Below, one piece after another: positions 7,431-16,393 of a DNA stretch of 64,000 nucleotides. The translations under genes were made by a program, and so were the position numbers. Position 1 is the stretch's first letter. The number at the start of each line of letters is the position of its first letter. The stretch lies in contig NZ_JASISM010000005.1 in NCBI RefSeq assembly GCF_030063145.1, positions 124,001 to 188,000 of the forward strand, read 5' to 3'. This DNA comes from Cryobacterium sp. PH31-L1 (GTDB lineage: Bacteria > Actinomycetota > Actinomycetes > Actinomycetales > Microbacteriaceae). Under the pieces are notes generated by a model. It saw only the letters and a program-made list of their open reading frames with translations, ran no database searches and had not been told where the DNA came from.

Positions 7431-9076
7431 CACGCACCATCGTGATCGGCGGCGGGATCGCCGGCCTGGCCAGCGCCGCCCTGCTTGCCAGGGAAGGCCA
7501 CGACGTCACCCTCCTGGAATGCCGCGCCGAACTCGGCGGCCGGGCCGGCCTCTGGGAGACCGAAGGATTTCGCTTCGACACGGGCCCATCGTGGTATCTG
7601 ATGCCGGAGGTGTTCGAGCACTTCTTCCGGCTGTTCGGGACGAGCGCGGCCGAGCAGCTCGACCTTGTGAAGCTGGACCCCGGCTACCGGGTGCACTTTG
7701 AGGGTGACCCTGTTCCGGTGGATATTCGCGCCGACCGGGCCGCGAACATCCGCTTGTTTGAGTCGGTGCAGCCTGGGGCAGGACGGGCGCTCGATCGGTA
7801 TCTCGACTCGGCGATCGAAACCTACGATATGGCCGTGAAGCGGTTTCTCTATTCGAGCTTCGAATCGTTCCGCCCGCTCTTAGTGCCCGACGTACTGCGC
7901 CGTCTCGGGCGGCTGGCCCGACTGCTGCTGCAGCCGCTCGACAAGTTCGTCGCCGGGTACATTCGCGACCCACGGCTGCGTCAAATTCTCGGTTATCCGG
8001 CCGTGTTCCTGGGGTCCGCTCCCAACCTGACGCCGTCGATGTACCACCTGATGAGCCATCTCGATCTCGCTGACGGCGTGCTCTACCCGCAGGGCGGCTT
8101 CAGCACACTGATCGAGAGCATCGCCGCGATAGCCCGTGCTGAAGGCGTTCGGATTGAAACGGACGCCCGGGTCACCGCTATTCGCGTGAATTCCGACAAA
8201 TCAGTCGCCGGGGTGCGCTACACAGCCGCCGACGGCACGCAGATGTCGCTCGATGCCGACACGGTCGTCTCCGCCGCCGACCTGCACCACACCGAGACCG
8301 AGCTGGTGCCCGCCCCGCTGCGCACCTACCCGGAACGCTGGTGGAACACGCGCATGTCGGGCCCCGGTGCCGTGCTGGTGATGCTCGGCGTGAGCGGTGA
8401 GCTCCCCCAGCTTCAACACCACTCACTGTTTTTTACCACGGACTGGGGCAAGAACTTCGGCCAGATCTTCGGCAAGACGACGTCGGTGCCGTCGCCCGCG
8501 TCACTCTACGTCTGCATGCCGAGCGCGACCGACCCCTCGGTGGCACCGGACGGCGACAGTAACCTGTTCGTGCTCGTGCCGGTTCCGGCCGATGTGACGC
8601 TCGGCGCGGGCGGCATCGACGGCGCCGGCTCAGCCACGATCGAGTTGATAGCGGATGCCGCCATCGCGCAGGTCGCCGAGTGGGCCGGTATCCCCGACCT
8701 CGCCGCCCGCGTGACGGTGCGACGCACGGTCGGCCCGGCCGACTTCGCCGAGGACCTGAACAGTTGGAAGGGCGGCGCCCTCGGACCGGCCCACACGCTA
8801 CGGCAGAGCGCCTTCATGCGCGGGACGAATATGTCGAAGAAGATTTCCGGCCTGTACTACGCTGGCGGCACCACGATCCCCGGAATCGGACTGCCCATGT
8901 GCCTGATCAGCGCCGAAATTCTGCTCAAGCGGATGCGCCACGACACCTCCACCGGACCGCTGTCCGAACCGCTGCCGGCGCGTCCACGGCAATCGGCCGG
9001 GCCGGGCGGCTTCGAGGGGTTCGGCGGGTATTCCGGATATTCCGACAGCCCGGCGGGTTCTGCGCCGCGCTCGTGA
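7427..9076 (+). CDS. crtI: phytoene desaturase
   Basis: A 549-residue FAD-dependent desaturase that converts phytoene to lycopene. The N-terminal dinucleotide-binding fingerprint is VIGGGIAGLASAALLAREG with the downstream acidic LLE, and the C-terminal CrtI signature is YYAGGTTIPGIGLPMCLISA. The start ATG at 7427 overlaps the crtB stop; an ATG three codons upstream is a less likely alternative. The last 40 or so residues are rich in G, P and S. Lycopene is the substrate of the CrtEb and CrtYe/Yf enzymes encoded next. Confidence 0.92.
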   Translation: MTRTIVIGGGIAGLASAALLAREGHDVTLLECRAELGGRAGLWETEGFRFDTGPSWYLMPEVFEHFFRLFGTSAAEQLDLVKLDPGYRVHFEGDPVPVDIRADRAANIRLFESVQPGAGRALDRYLDSAIETYDMAVKRFLYSSFESFRPLLVPDVLRRLGRLARLLLQPLDKFVAGYIRDPRLRQILGYPAVFLGSAPNLTPSMYHLMSHLDLADGVLYPQGGFSTLIESIAAIARAEGVRIETDARVTAIRVNSDKSVAGVRYTAADGTQMSLDADTVVSAADLHHTETELVPAPLRTYPERWWNTRMSGPGAVLVMLGVSGELPQLQHHSLFFTTDWGKNFGQIFGKTTSVPSPASLYVCMPSATDPSVAPDGDSNLFVLVPVPADVTLGAGGIDGAGSATIELIADAAIAQVAEWAGIPDLAARVTVRRTVGPADFAEDLNSWKGGALGPAHTLRQSAFMRGTNMSKKISGLYYAGGTTIPGIGLPMCLISAEILLKRMRHDTSTGPLSEPLPARPRQSAGPGGFEGFGGYSGYSDSPAGSAPRS

Positions 9077-9396
9077 GCGTTCTGTACCTGCTGACGCTGC
9101 TGGTCTCGCTTGGAGGCATGGTGGTGCTGGACTGGCGTTTTCGCCTGTTCTTCTGGCGTTCGCCCGGCCGGGCAGCCCTGGTGCTCGGTGTCGGCGTGCT
9201 GTTCTTTCTCGGCTGGGACCTCGCCGGCATCGGCCTGGGCATCTTCTACCGCGGGGAAACATCGCTCATGACCGGCCTGCAGCTGGCCCCGGAACTGCCG
9301 ATCGAGGAGTTCTTCTTTCTCGCGTTTCTCTGCTACCTCACCATGAACCTGGTGCAGGGTGCCCGGCTGGTTCAGGGCCGGCGGGCCGCGCGATGA
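9073..9396 (+). CDS. crtYe: C50 carotenoid cyclase subunit e
   Basis: A 107-residue membrane protein with about three hydrophobic helices. It is one half of the heterodimeric carotenoid epsilon-cyclase that closes the rings of C50 carotenoids. The conserved cyclase motif PIEEFFF (P-x-E-[ED]-xxF) is at about residues 75-81. The GTG start overlaps the crtI TGA (GTGA), and its own stop overlaps crtYf. Paired small subunits in this order are typical of corynebacterial and Microbacteriaceae decaprenoxanthin operons. Confidence 0.88.
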   Translation: MSVLYLLTLLVSLGGMVVLDWRFRLFFWRSPGRAALVLGVGVLFFLGWDLAGIGLGIFYRGETSLMTGLQLAPELPIEEFFFLAFLCYLTMNLVQGARLVQGRRAAR

Positions 9397-9713
9397 CCTA
9401 CCTGCTCCTGAACGCCGTCTTTCTCGCCGTGGCCGCGCTCGTGGCCGCCGTCGCCGGCGTGCGCCGGCTGATTTCGCACCGGTTCGTGCTGGCCGTGGCC
9501 ATTGCCGTCACGCTGACCCTGATGCTCACGGCCGTATTCGATAACCTGATGATCGGGGCTGGATTGTTCAGCTATGACCCGGAGCACATCTCGGGCCTGT
9601 TCGTTCTTCTCGCCCCGATCGAAGATTTTGCCTACCCGCTGGCCGCGGCGATTCTGCTTCCGGCGCTGTGGGCATTGGTAGGCGGCACCAGGTTAGGACA
9701 AACAGATGAGTGA
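9393..9713 (+). CDS. crtYf: C50 carotenoid cyclase subunit f
   Basis: A 106-residue membrane protein, the partner of CrtYe. It has about three hydrophobic segments and the cyclase motif PIEDFAYP near residue 76. It overlaps crtYe by 4 nt and crtEb by 8 nt, which fits balanced subunit synthesis. The sequence alone does not separate epsilon- from gamma-ring products, although the Ye/Yf type usually makes decaprenoxanthin. Confidence 0.88.
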   Translation: MTYLLLNAVFLAVAALVAAVAGVRRLISHRFVLAVAIAVTLTLMLTAVFDNLMIGAGLFSYDPEHISGLFVLLAPIEDFAYPLAAAILLPALWALVGGTRLGQTDE

Positions 9714-10605
9714 GCAGCTCGGCACGGCAGGGTGGAAGACCCGTCAGGTTGTGCTCTCGTCGCGGCCGCTCAGCTGGATCAACACGGCCTTTCCTTTCGC
9801 CGCCGCTTACGTTGTGACCACCGGGCGCGTGGACGCGCTGCTGATCGTGGGCACGCTGTTCTTTCTGATTCCGTACAACCTGCTGATGTATGGCGTCAAC
9901 GACGTTTTCGATTACGAGTCCGATCTGCGTAATCCGCGGAAGGGCGGTGCCGAAGGGGCGCTGCTGCACCCCGCGCTGCACCGAACGGTGATTGCCGCGG
10001 GCGTCCTCGGCTGTGTATTTGTCGGCGGTGCCATGGTGGGGTTGGCGGGGACTGGGCATCCGCTGTCCTGGGTCGTGCTGACCGTGAGCCTATTCGCTGT
10101 GGTGGCGTACTCGGTGCGCGGGTTGCGCTTCAAGGAACGACCCGTTCTGGACTCGATCACCTCGAGCACCCACTTCGTCAGCCCTGCCGTCTACGGCCTC
10201 GTCGTCGCCGGTGCCACCGCGAACTTTGGGCTGCTGGCCCTGCTCGCGGCGTTCTTTCTGTGGGGCATGGCCAGCCACGCCTTCGGTGCCGTGCAGGACG
10301 TCGAGCCCGACCGCCAGGCCGGAATCGCATCGATCGCGACGGCTCTCGGCGCCTGGCCCACCGTGCGCCTCGCGATCACCTTCTGGGTGCTGGCTGGCCT
10401 GCTGATGCTCGCCACCCCCTGGCCGGGGCCGCTCGCCGCGGTGCTCGCCGTTCCCTACATTTTGGCGGCGCTGCCGTTCTGGTCGGTCAGTGATGAGCAG
10501 TCTGAGAGCGCCAACCGGGGCTGGAAGCGGTTTCTTTGGCTCAATTTCTTTACCGGTTTTGTCGTGACCCTGCTGCTGATCCTCTGGGTGCGTAATGGGG
10601 GCTGA
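9706..10605 (+). CDS. crtEb: lycopene elongase (UbiA-family prenyltransferase)
   Basis: A 299-residue polytopic UbiA-family prenyltransferase that adds C5 units to both ends of lycopene, giving flavuxanthin-type C50 intermediates. The Mg-diphosphate motif NDVFDYESD is at about residues 65-73, and a second acidic motif QDVEPDRQAG is at about 198-207. Eight or so membrane helices are apparent. It is the last gene of the operon. With CrtYe/CrtYf next door the predicted end product is a decaprenoxanthin-type C50 carotenoid. Confidence 0.9.
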   Translation: MSEQLGTAGWKTRQVVLSSRPLSWINTAFPFAAAYVVTTGRVDALLIVGTLFFLIPYNLLMYGVNDVFDYESDLRNPRKGGAEGALLHPALHRTVIAAGVLGCVFVGGAMVGLAGTGHPLSWVVLTVSLFAVVAYSVRGLRFKERPVLDSITSSTHFVSPAVYGLVVAGATANFGLLALLAAFFLWGMASHAFGAVQDVEPDRQAGIASIATALGAWPTVRLAITFWVLAGLLMLATPWPGPLAAVLAVPYILAALPFWSVSDEQSESANRGWKRFLWLNFFTGFVVTLLLILWVRNGG

Positions 10606-10638
10606 ACTTCGATTCGGCCCGTTGGCTAGAGTGAGGGG

Positions 10639-11016
10639 ATGGAGCTTACCTCTGCCCGTGTCGACAGTTGGAGCTGGGGCGTGCGCCTGTTCAAGACCCG
10701 ATCGATGGCCACCACCGCCTGCCGCGCCGGGCACGTGCGGGTGAACGGCGACAAAGCCAAGGCCGCGCAGGCCCTGCACATCGGTGATGAGGTGCGTGTG
10801 CGCAGTGACGGTTTCGACCGGGTGCTGATCGTGTCCCGTCTCGTCGTCAAACGGGTCGGCGCCGTGATCGCCGCCGAATGCTACGTCGATAAGACTCCCC
10901 CGCCGCCGCCCCGCGAAGAGGTGGCACTCGTGCCGATGCGCGACCGCGGCGCCGGGCGCCCGACCAAGCGCGAGCGCCGAGAGATCGACGAGCTGCGCGG
11001 TCACGTCAACGAGTGA
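10639..11016 (+). CDS. S4-domain RNA-binding protein (Hsp15-like)
   Basis: A 125-residue basic protein. The S4 RNA-binding domain is at about residues 4-65 (RVDSWSWGVRLFKTRSMATTACRAGHVRVNG), followed by a basic tail with KRERREIDELRGH. Relatives include the ribosome-recycling heat-shock protein Hsp15 and many small actinobacterial proteins. It lies 33 nt after crtEb; a TAGAGT close to the ATG could be a -10 of its own promoter with a very short leader. A role in carotenoid synthesis is not implied. Confidence 0.8.
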   Translation: MELTSARVDSWSWGVRLFKTRSMATTACRAGHVRVNGDKAKAAQALHIGDEVRVRSDGFDRVLIVSRLVVKRVGAVIAAECYVDKTPPPPPREEVALVPMRDRGAGRPTKRERREIDELRGHVNE

Positions 11017-11091
11017 TCGACTCGAATTCGCGCCCGAAAGCGGATGCTGCGCCTTCCGTGATTGCTCGGGCAGACCGCTTCAGCTGAATGC

Positions 11092-11442
11092 TCAGGTGTG
11101 TGTCGGCGGGTGCGGCAGAGCTGGCTTGGGCCGGGGGTCGGCTGATTCCGACGCTGATGCTGGTTCTGGTGTTCCCGGCTGCGACTGGCGCGACTGGGCC
11201 GACTGCAGCGCGGCGAGAACGCCCAGGGATCGTTTGATGCGATCTTCGGCGGCGGTGTCGACGTGGCTGGCCGCGAGGTTCGCCTCACTGACCGCGCGCA
11301 CGACCTCGTCGCGTTGAATCTTCACGCCCCGCGGTGCGTCGATGCCGATGCGCACACTATCGCCGCGGGCGTCAAGCACGGTGATGACGATATCGTCACC
11401 GATGAGGATCTTTTCCCCCGGTTTGCGTGTCAGAACGAGCAT
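11092..11442 (-). CDS. csrA: carbon storage regulator CsrA with extended C-terminus
   Basis: A 116-residue post-transcriptional regulator. The canonical CsrA fold is in the first 55 or so residues (MLVLTRKPGEKILIGDDI, VRIGIDAPRGVKI, RDEVVRAV). It binds GGA motifs in mRNA leaders and blocks translation. After the core helix there is an unusual tail of about 50 residues rich in A, S, P and Q. CsrA proteins that work with FliW often carry C-terminal extensions, but this one is long and of low complexity. It is the last gene of the minus-strand flagellar block. fliW is at 44034-44432, and candidate target hairpins precede the flagellin genes and flgB. Confidence 0.9.
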   Translation of the reverse strand: MLVLTRKPGEKILIGDDIVITVLDARGDSVRIGIDAPRGVKIQRDEVVRAVSEANLAASHVDTAAEDRIKRSLGVLAALQSAQSRQSQPGTPEPASASESADPRPKPALPHPPTHT

Positions 11443-11451
11443 CGTTCCAGC

Positions 11452-12459
11452 CTACCGTTCGCGCTCGGTGGGTCTGGAATGCGGCGGTGCCGCACGGCGA
11501 CCGGTCGGCGCTGCCGCGACCCGCCCGTCCATCCACTCCACCGGCAGTCCCAGGTCGTCGACCGTGGCCGGCGAGGTCGTGAATTGGCGACCGAGCGCCG
11601 CCACCGCGTGCACCTGGACGGCGGTGACGACCATATTCACCCAGCGGATGGTGTCCTCTGGTTTTCGACTCGCATCGACGACCACCCACACCTGGTCGGC
11701 ACCGATTGCGGTGAGGGTTGCCGCGCGCGCTAGTGCGTCGGACGCGGGCTCGAGGCCGTAGGCGATGAAGGTGCTGTGGCCGATATCCACGCCGTGGGCT
11801 CTGGCCAGCATGGCAGCGCGCCGGTCGTCGATCCGCGGGATGCGGTCCTGCATCAGGGTGCCGGCGATGCGCAGCTCGCCCGCACCGGCCACGCGCAGCA
11901 TGAGGCGCGCGATCGTGAGCGGGTCTTCCTCGAGCCCCACGATTAGAACTAGGTCGCCCGGCCGGGTGAGCGGGGCCGGAACCGGGGGACGGGCGAGCGG
12001 CGGGCGGGCGGGGCTCGGCGCTGGTGCAGAGACGGGGGCCTGCGCGGGAGCTGCCACGTCCGCGACCGGCTCGGGTGCGGCATCCGGAATCAGATCGCGG
12101 CCGGTGGCGAAGGTGAGTTCGTCCATGAGCTTGGCGAAACCGTCAGAGGTCGTCGACAACTGCGGCGACGGCTGGGCCGGGTGCAGTTGGGACTCAGCCT
12201 CGTCGGCGTCGTCGAGCAGCGCCGCTATGCCCAGCCGGGCCGAGATATCAAGGCCGGCGTGCGCCGCCTTCGTACGCTGCGCCGGCTCCAGCACCTCGAC
12301 GGTGATCTCGTAGTGCTGGCGCGCGAAGAATCCGCGAATTCCGCCCACTGTGACCTTTTCGGCGGCGATGATGGTGGCGTTGGCCCCGTGCTCGGCGACG
12401 ACGCGTTCCTGCAACTCGCGCAGGGTCGGACCCTCAAGCAGAAATCGTTTCGGCTCCAC
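11452..12459 (-). CDS. FlhF-like protein without a recognisable P-loop
   Basis: A 335-residue protein placed where flhF normally sits, just after flhA. The N-terminal 60 residues resemble the FlhF N-domain (KRFLLEGPTLRELQERVVAEHG, IIAAEKV). The middle is A/P-rich. The C-terminal part looks like an SRP-GTPase fold, but where GxxGxGKT is expected it reads VGLEEDPLTIARL, with no Gly-Lys-Thr. A DASRKPEDT segment sits where the GTPase DTAGR/TKLD elements would be. I infer a nucleotide-independent FlhF relative, perhaps positioning flagella or assisting the export gate. The GTG at 12459 is chosen; it lies inside the end of flhA. A TTG at 12480 is an alternative. Confidence 0.55.
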   Translation of the reverse strand: MEPKRFLLEGPTLRELQERVVAEHGANATIIAAEKVTVGGIRGFFARQHYEITVEVLEPAQRTKAAHAGLDISARLGIAALLDDADEAESQLHPAQPSPQLSTTSDGFAKLMDELTFATGRDLIPDAAPEPVADVAAPAQAPVSAPAPSPARPPLARPPVPAPLTRPGDLVLIVGLEEDPLTIARLMLRVAGAGELRIAGTLMQDRIPRIDDRRAAMLARAHGVDIGHSTFIAYGLEPASDALARAATLTAIGADQVWVVVDASRKPEDTIRWVNMVVTAVQVHAVAALGRQFTTSPATVDDLGLPVEWMDGRVAAAPTGRRAAPPHSRPTERER

Positions 12460-14485
12460 GGACCACACCCACTGTCTCAATGGTCACATTCGCCGATGTT
12501 ACTTCCTGGTACGACAATACCGGCAGACCACCGGTCTGCGTGGAGATCAGGCGGCGGATGGCCGGCCGCAGCGCCGGAGCGCAGACCAGCACCGCGGTCT
12601 GACCGCTCGCCTCCACCTTGGCCACCGAGGTGCGCACCGAGGCGAGCACCGTCTCCAGGCGCGCCGGATCCATCAGAATCTGGGTCCCCTGGTCGGAGGG
12701 GCGCAGCCCCTCGAGCATGGACTGTTCGAGGGTGGGGTCGATCATGATCACGCGCAGCAGCGTGCCGTCGAGATACTGCGCGGTCAGTGCCGGGCCGAGC
12801 GCCTGGCGAGCGGCCTCGACCAGCCCCTCGGCATCGTTCGATGCCTTGGCGCGCAGGGAAAGCGCCTCGTAGATGCGCGGCAGGTCGTTGATCGGGATCT
12901 GCTCGACCAGCAGGCCCTGCAGCACCCGCTGCACCTCGGCGAGGGAGAGCAGGCCGGGAATGAGATCGTCGACGGCCGAGGGGTTGATCTGTTTGACGCC
13001 ATCCGTGAGCACCCGCACGTCTTCCCGGGTGAGAAGCCGAGCCGCGTTCGTGGTGATGATCGAGGAGAGGTGGGTGACCACGACCGAGACTCGGTCGATC
13101 ACCGTGGCACCGGTCATCTCGGCGCTGTGCCGCATTTCGCTCGGCACCCACTTGCCAGCCAGGCCGAACACCGGCTCGATCGTGACCTGCCCCGGTAGGG
13201 TGTCGAGGGCGTCGCCGAGGGCGAGCACCTTGCCGGCCGGAGCCAGGCCGCGCCCGTATTCGACGCCGGCGATGCGAATGACATAGGTCGACGACGGCAG
13301 GTCGACGCTGTCCCTGGTGCGCACTGGGGGCACGACAACGCCGAGATCCATGGCGATCTTGCGTCGGAGGCCGCGTACCCGGGCGAGCAGGTCGTCGGAC
13401 GCGCCGGAGACGAGATCGACCAGGTCGGGCGAGAGCATGATCTCGAGCGCGTGCACGCGCATCTGCTCGATCAGATCTTCGGTGGTGTCGGTTTTGGGAG
13501 CGCTCTGCTCCGACGCCGTGCTGGCCTCGATGCTCGCCTGTTTGCTGACCTCACCGGCCTTGATGCGCTGGGCGATCAGCATGAGCGCCATCCCCACGAT
13601 GAGGAACGGCAGCACCGGCATGCCCGGAATCAGCGCCATCAGCACGGCGGCCGCACCGGCGATGGTCAAGGCGTTCCGCGACTGCGTGAGCTGAGCGGAT
13701 GCCGTCGAACCGATGTCGGTCTCGGCGTTCGAGCGGGTGACGATCATGCCGGTGGAGACCGCCATGAGCAGCGCCGGAATCTGTGTGACGAGGCCGTCAC
13801 CGATGGTCAGCAGGGCGTAGGTGTTGACCGCCTCGCCGATCTCCAGTCCGCGCTGCAGCATGCCGATGGCGATGCCGCCGATGATGTTGATGATGATGAT
13901 GATCAGGCCGGCGATCGCGTCACCCTTGACGAACTTCGACGCACCGTCCATGGCACCGTAGAAGTCGGCCTCGGCCGACACTTCAGCTCGACGATCCTTG
14001 GCCTGGGCATCCGTGATCAGGCCGGCGTTGAGGTCGGCGTCGATGGCCATCTGCTTACCCGGCATGGCGTCGAGGGTGAATCGGGCGCCGACCTCGGCCA
14101 CGCGCTCGGCACCCTTGGTGACGACAACGAACTGGATGACGACGAGAATCAGAAAGATGACTGCACCGATGATGATCGAGCCGCCGACGGCGACGTGCCC
14201 GAAAGCTTCGATCACCTGGCCGGCATAGCCTTCGCCGAGGACCAGCCGTGTGGATGCCACGTTCAAGCCGAGACGAAACAGCGTCGCAACCAGCAGCAGG
14301 GACGGAAACACCGAGAAGTCCAGCGGCTTCTTCACGAACATGGTGGTGAGCAGGGTGACCAGGCCCAGCATGATGTTCAGGATGATCAGGAAGTCGAGCA
14401 GACCGGCCGGGATGGGCACGACGAGCAGCAGGATGATGCCGACCACACCGACCGGAACGGCGAGCTTGATGAGATTGCGATTCAC
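12434..14485 (-). CDS. flhA: flagellar export gate protein FlhA
   Basis: A 683-residue protein of the flagellar type III export gate. The N-terminal half has about eight membrane helices with the family signature PSLLLVATLFRLGLNVASTR near residue 60 and a conserved cytoplasmic FHIPEP-like loop (RFTLDAMPGKQMAIDAD). The C-terminal half is the cytoplasmic domain that docks chaperone-substrate complexes. Length is normal. Its ATG overlaps the flhB stop by 4 nt, and its end overlaps the FlhF-like gene. Confidence 0.96.
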   Translation of the reverse strand: MNRNLIKLAVPVGVVGIILLLVVPIPAGLLDFLIILNIMLGLVTLLTTMFVKKPLDFSVFPSLLLVATLFRLGLNVASTRLVLGEGYAGQVIEAFGHVAVGGSIIIGAVIFLILVVIQFVVVTKGAERVAEVGARFTLDAMPGKQMAIDADLNAGLITDAQAKDRRAEVSAEADFYGAMDGASKFVKGDAIAGLIIIIINIIGGIAIGMLQRGLEIGEAVNTYALLTIGDGLVTQIPALLMAVSTGMIVTRSNAETDIGSTASAQLTQSRNALTIAGAAAVLMALIPGMPVLPFLIVGMALMLIAQRIKAGEVSKQASIEASTASEQSAPKTDTTEDLIEQMRVHALEIMLSPDLVDLVSGASDDLLARVRGLRRKIAMDLGVVVPPVRTRDSVDLPSSTYVIRIAGVEYGRGLAPAGKVLALGDALDTLPGQVTIEPVFGLAGKWVPSEMRHSAEMTGATVIDRVSVVVTHLSSIITTNAARLLTREDVRVLTDGVKQINPSAVDDLIPGLLSLAEVQRVLQGLLVEQIPINDLPRIYEALSLRAKASNDAEGLVEAARQALGPALTAQYLDGTLLRVIMIDPTLEQSMLEGLRPSDQGTQILMDPARLETVLASVRTSVAKVEASGQTAVLVCAPALRPAIRRLISTQTGGLPVLSYQEVTSANVTIETVGVVRGAETISA

Positions 14486-15633
14486 GAACGGCCTCCAGCA
14501 GTCTGCGGTGATGATGAGGATGAGGATGATGGAGCGGCCGATGGAGCAGCGGTCAGTGCGCTCATGGTGTGGGTTCCCGCCGTGCTCCCCCGCTTCTTCA
14601 GGGCCATGACGAAGGCGAGCACCCGGGCGACAGCGTTATACAGTTCCGTGGGTATCTCGTCGCCGATTTCGCAGGCAGAGTGCAGCGCCCGCGCGAGCGG
14701 TACGTCCTGCACGATGGGAACGTGATCGGTGTCAGCCTGGGCCCGAATGCGGGCGGCCAGGTGTCCGACTCCCTTGGCAACTACGCGCGGCGCCGATTTC
14801 CCCGGCTCGTATTTGAGGGCGACGGCCACGTGCGTGGGGTTGACCAGCACGACATTGGCGTCGGTCACCGACGCGATCATGCGGTTGCGGCTCATCATCA
14901 GCTGCCGGGACCGGCGCTGCGATTTGATCAGCGGGTCGCCCTCCGACGCCTTGTTCTCGTCCTTGACCTCCTTTTTCGTCATCATGGTCTTCTTGCGGTT
15001 GCGTTTCATGATGACGAAGATGTCCGCGGCCGCGAGCACAAGACCGGCCGCGACGGCGGCCTGCAGCAGCGCGGCCGTTCCGCCGCCGGCCGCGATGAGC
15101 AGCTCGGAGACCGGCAGCCCGCCGGCGGTCAGCAGCACCGGCATGAGGCCTTGAATCACCGAATACAGCACGAACCCGACGGCGGCCGTCTTGGCGAGCA
15201 CCTTGACGCCTTCCCAGAGCGCCTGGGTGCCGAACACTCGTTTCATGCCGGTGACCAGGTTGAACTGCTCGAACTTGCCAGCGACTTTCTTGAAGTGGAT
15301 GCCGCCCTGCAGCGCCGCTCCGCCCAGCACGACGACGAGCACAACGACGAAAAACGGCGTGAGAATGTCAGTCAGAGCGGCCAGCCCGTTGCCGAGGGCT
15401 TCGACCGCCACGCTGGGATCCGGATTGCGGGCAAGGGTACCGATCAGGTACATCTGGTCCGTGCCCGCATCGGCACCGGCCGCGATGGTGGCTGGGAGCA
15501 TAAGGCCGGCCGCACCAACGCCGAGCCAGGCTGTGACATCCTGCGATTTGGAGAGTTCGCCCTTTTCGCGCACCCGCTTCATGCGTTTTTGGGTGGCTTG
15601 TTCGGTCTTTTCGCCGGAATCAGTGTCGGACAA
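14482..15633 (-). CDS. flhB: flagellar export switch protein FlhB
   Basis: A 383-residue export-gate protein that switches substrate class from rod/hook to filament. It has four membrane segments and the autocleavage motif NPTH at residues 265-268 (VVLVNPTHVAVALKY). The N-terminus EKTEQATQKRMKRVREKGE is typical. A 30-residue Ser/Ala/Pro-rich tail with a run of seven Ser extends the C-terminus beyond the usual end. It directly abuts fliR. Confidence 0.96.
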   Translation of the reverse strand: MSDTDSGEKTEQATQKRMKRVREKGELSKSQDVTAWLGVGAAGLMLPATIAAGADAGTDQMYLIGTLARNPDPSVAVEALGNGLAALTDILTPFFVVVLVVVLGGAALQGGIHFKKVAGKFEQFNLVTGMKRVFGTQALWEGVKVLAKTAAVGFVLYSVIQGLMPVLLTAGGLPVSELLIAAGGGTAALLQAAVAAGLVLAAADIFVIMKRNRKKTMMTKKEVKDENKASEGDPLIKSQRRSRQLMMSRNRMIASVTDANVVLVNPTHVAVALKYEPGKSAPRVVAKGVGHLAARIRAQADTDHVPIVQDVPLARALHSACEIGDEIPTELYNAVARVLAFVMALKKRGSTAGTHTMSALTAAPSAAPSSSSSSSPQTAGGRS

Positions 15634-16392
15634 CTACCTGACCCCCATGAGCGCATCGAGGGCCTGGCCGGTGAGCGAGGACACGATGCGCGGCAGGGCC
15701 ACGAACACGGTCGCGGCGAGGCTCAGCGTGATGAGAATCTTCAGGGGAAAGCCGAGCGCGAATGCGTTGAGCGCGGGGGCGACCCGAGTGAGCAGGCCGA
15801 GGCCGGCATCCGCGAGAAACAGCACAACGAGCAGCGGGCCGGCGATCTGCACGGCGGCGAGGAACAGCTGCGTTGTGGCGGCGATCATGGCCTGGGCTGG
15901 CGCGGCCAGGTCGATGCCGGAGCCGAGAGGAATGGCGGTGTAGCTGCGAAACAGACCGCCGAGCACGAGTTGGTAAGCGCCAGAGGCGAACATCAGCGCG
16001 AGGGCGGTCATCTGGAACAGCCGGGTGAACTGGGCACCGTTGACCATCGACTGCGGGTCGAAGCCCTGCGCCATCTGGAATCCGCTGAACATGTCGATGA
16101 GGCCACCGGCGGACTGCACGGCGGCGAAGACCAGGTAAACAAGGAACCCCAAGGTGGCGCCGACCAGGATTTCGAGGATCAGGGCTCCGACGAACCCGGC
16201 GGTGTCCTGCGAGACGTAGTCGGCGGTGACCCGCGGTGAGACCGCCAGGGCCAGCCCGATGGCGAGCATGGCTTTGATGCGAGCCGGGATTGCGCGATAG
16301 GAGAACGGCGGTGCGATGACCAGAAAAGCCACCATGCGCACACCGGCCAGCATGACCGCTTCGATCCAGGCGAAATTGAGGTTGAACTCCAC
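15634..16392 (-). CDS. fliR: flagellar export protein FliR
   Basis: A 252-residue membrane protein with about six hydrophobic helices, part of the FliP/Q/R export-gate core. Recognisable segments include RMVAFLVIAPPFSYRAIPARIKAMLAIGLA near the N-terminus and GGLIDMFSGFQMAQGFDPQS near the middle. It starts one base before fliQ ends and stops immediately before flhB begins. Length and order are standard. Confidence 0.94.
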   Translation of the reverse strand: MEFNLNFAWIEAVMLAGVRMVAFLVIAPPFSYRAIPARIKAMLAIGLALAVSPRVTADYVSQDTAGFVGALILEILVGATLGFLVYLVFAAVQSAGGLIDMFSGFQMAQGFDPQSMVNGAQFTRLFQMTALALMFASGAYQLVLGGLFRSYTAIPLGSGIDLAAPAQAMIAATTQLFLAAVQIAGPLLVVLFLADAGLGLLTRVAPALNAFALGFPLKILITLSLAATVFVALPRIVSSLTGQALDALMGVR

Positions 16393-16393
16393 G

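Noticed and set aside
13451-16239. Very long plus-strand open frames (424 and 556 codons) opposite flhA, flhB and fliR
   Set aside because: They are antisense to well-supported export-gate genes, have low-complexity His/Gln/Gly/Asp-rich sequence typical of GC-rich shadows, and match no family.
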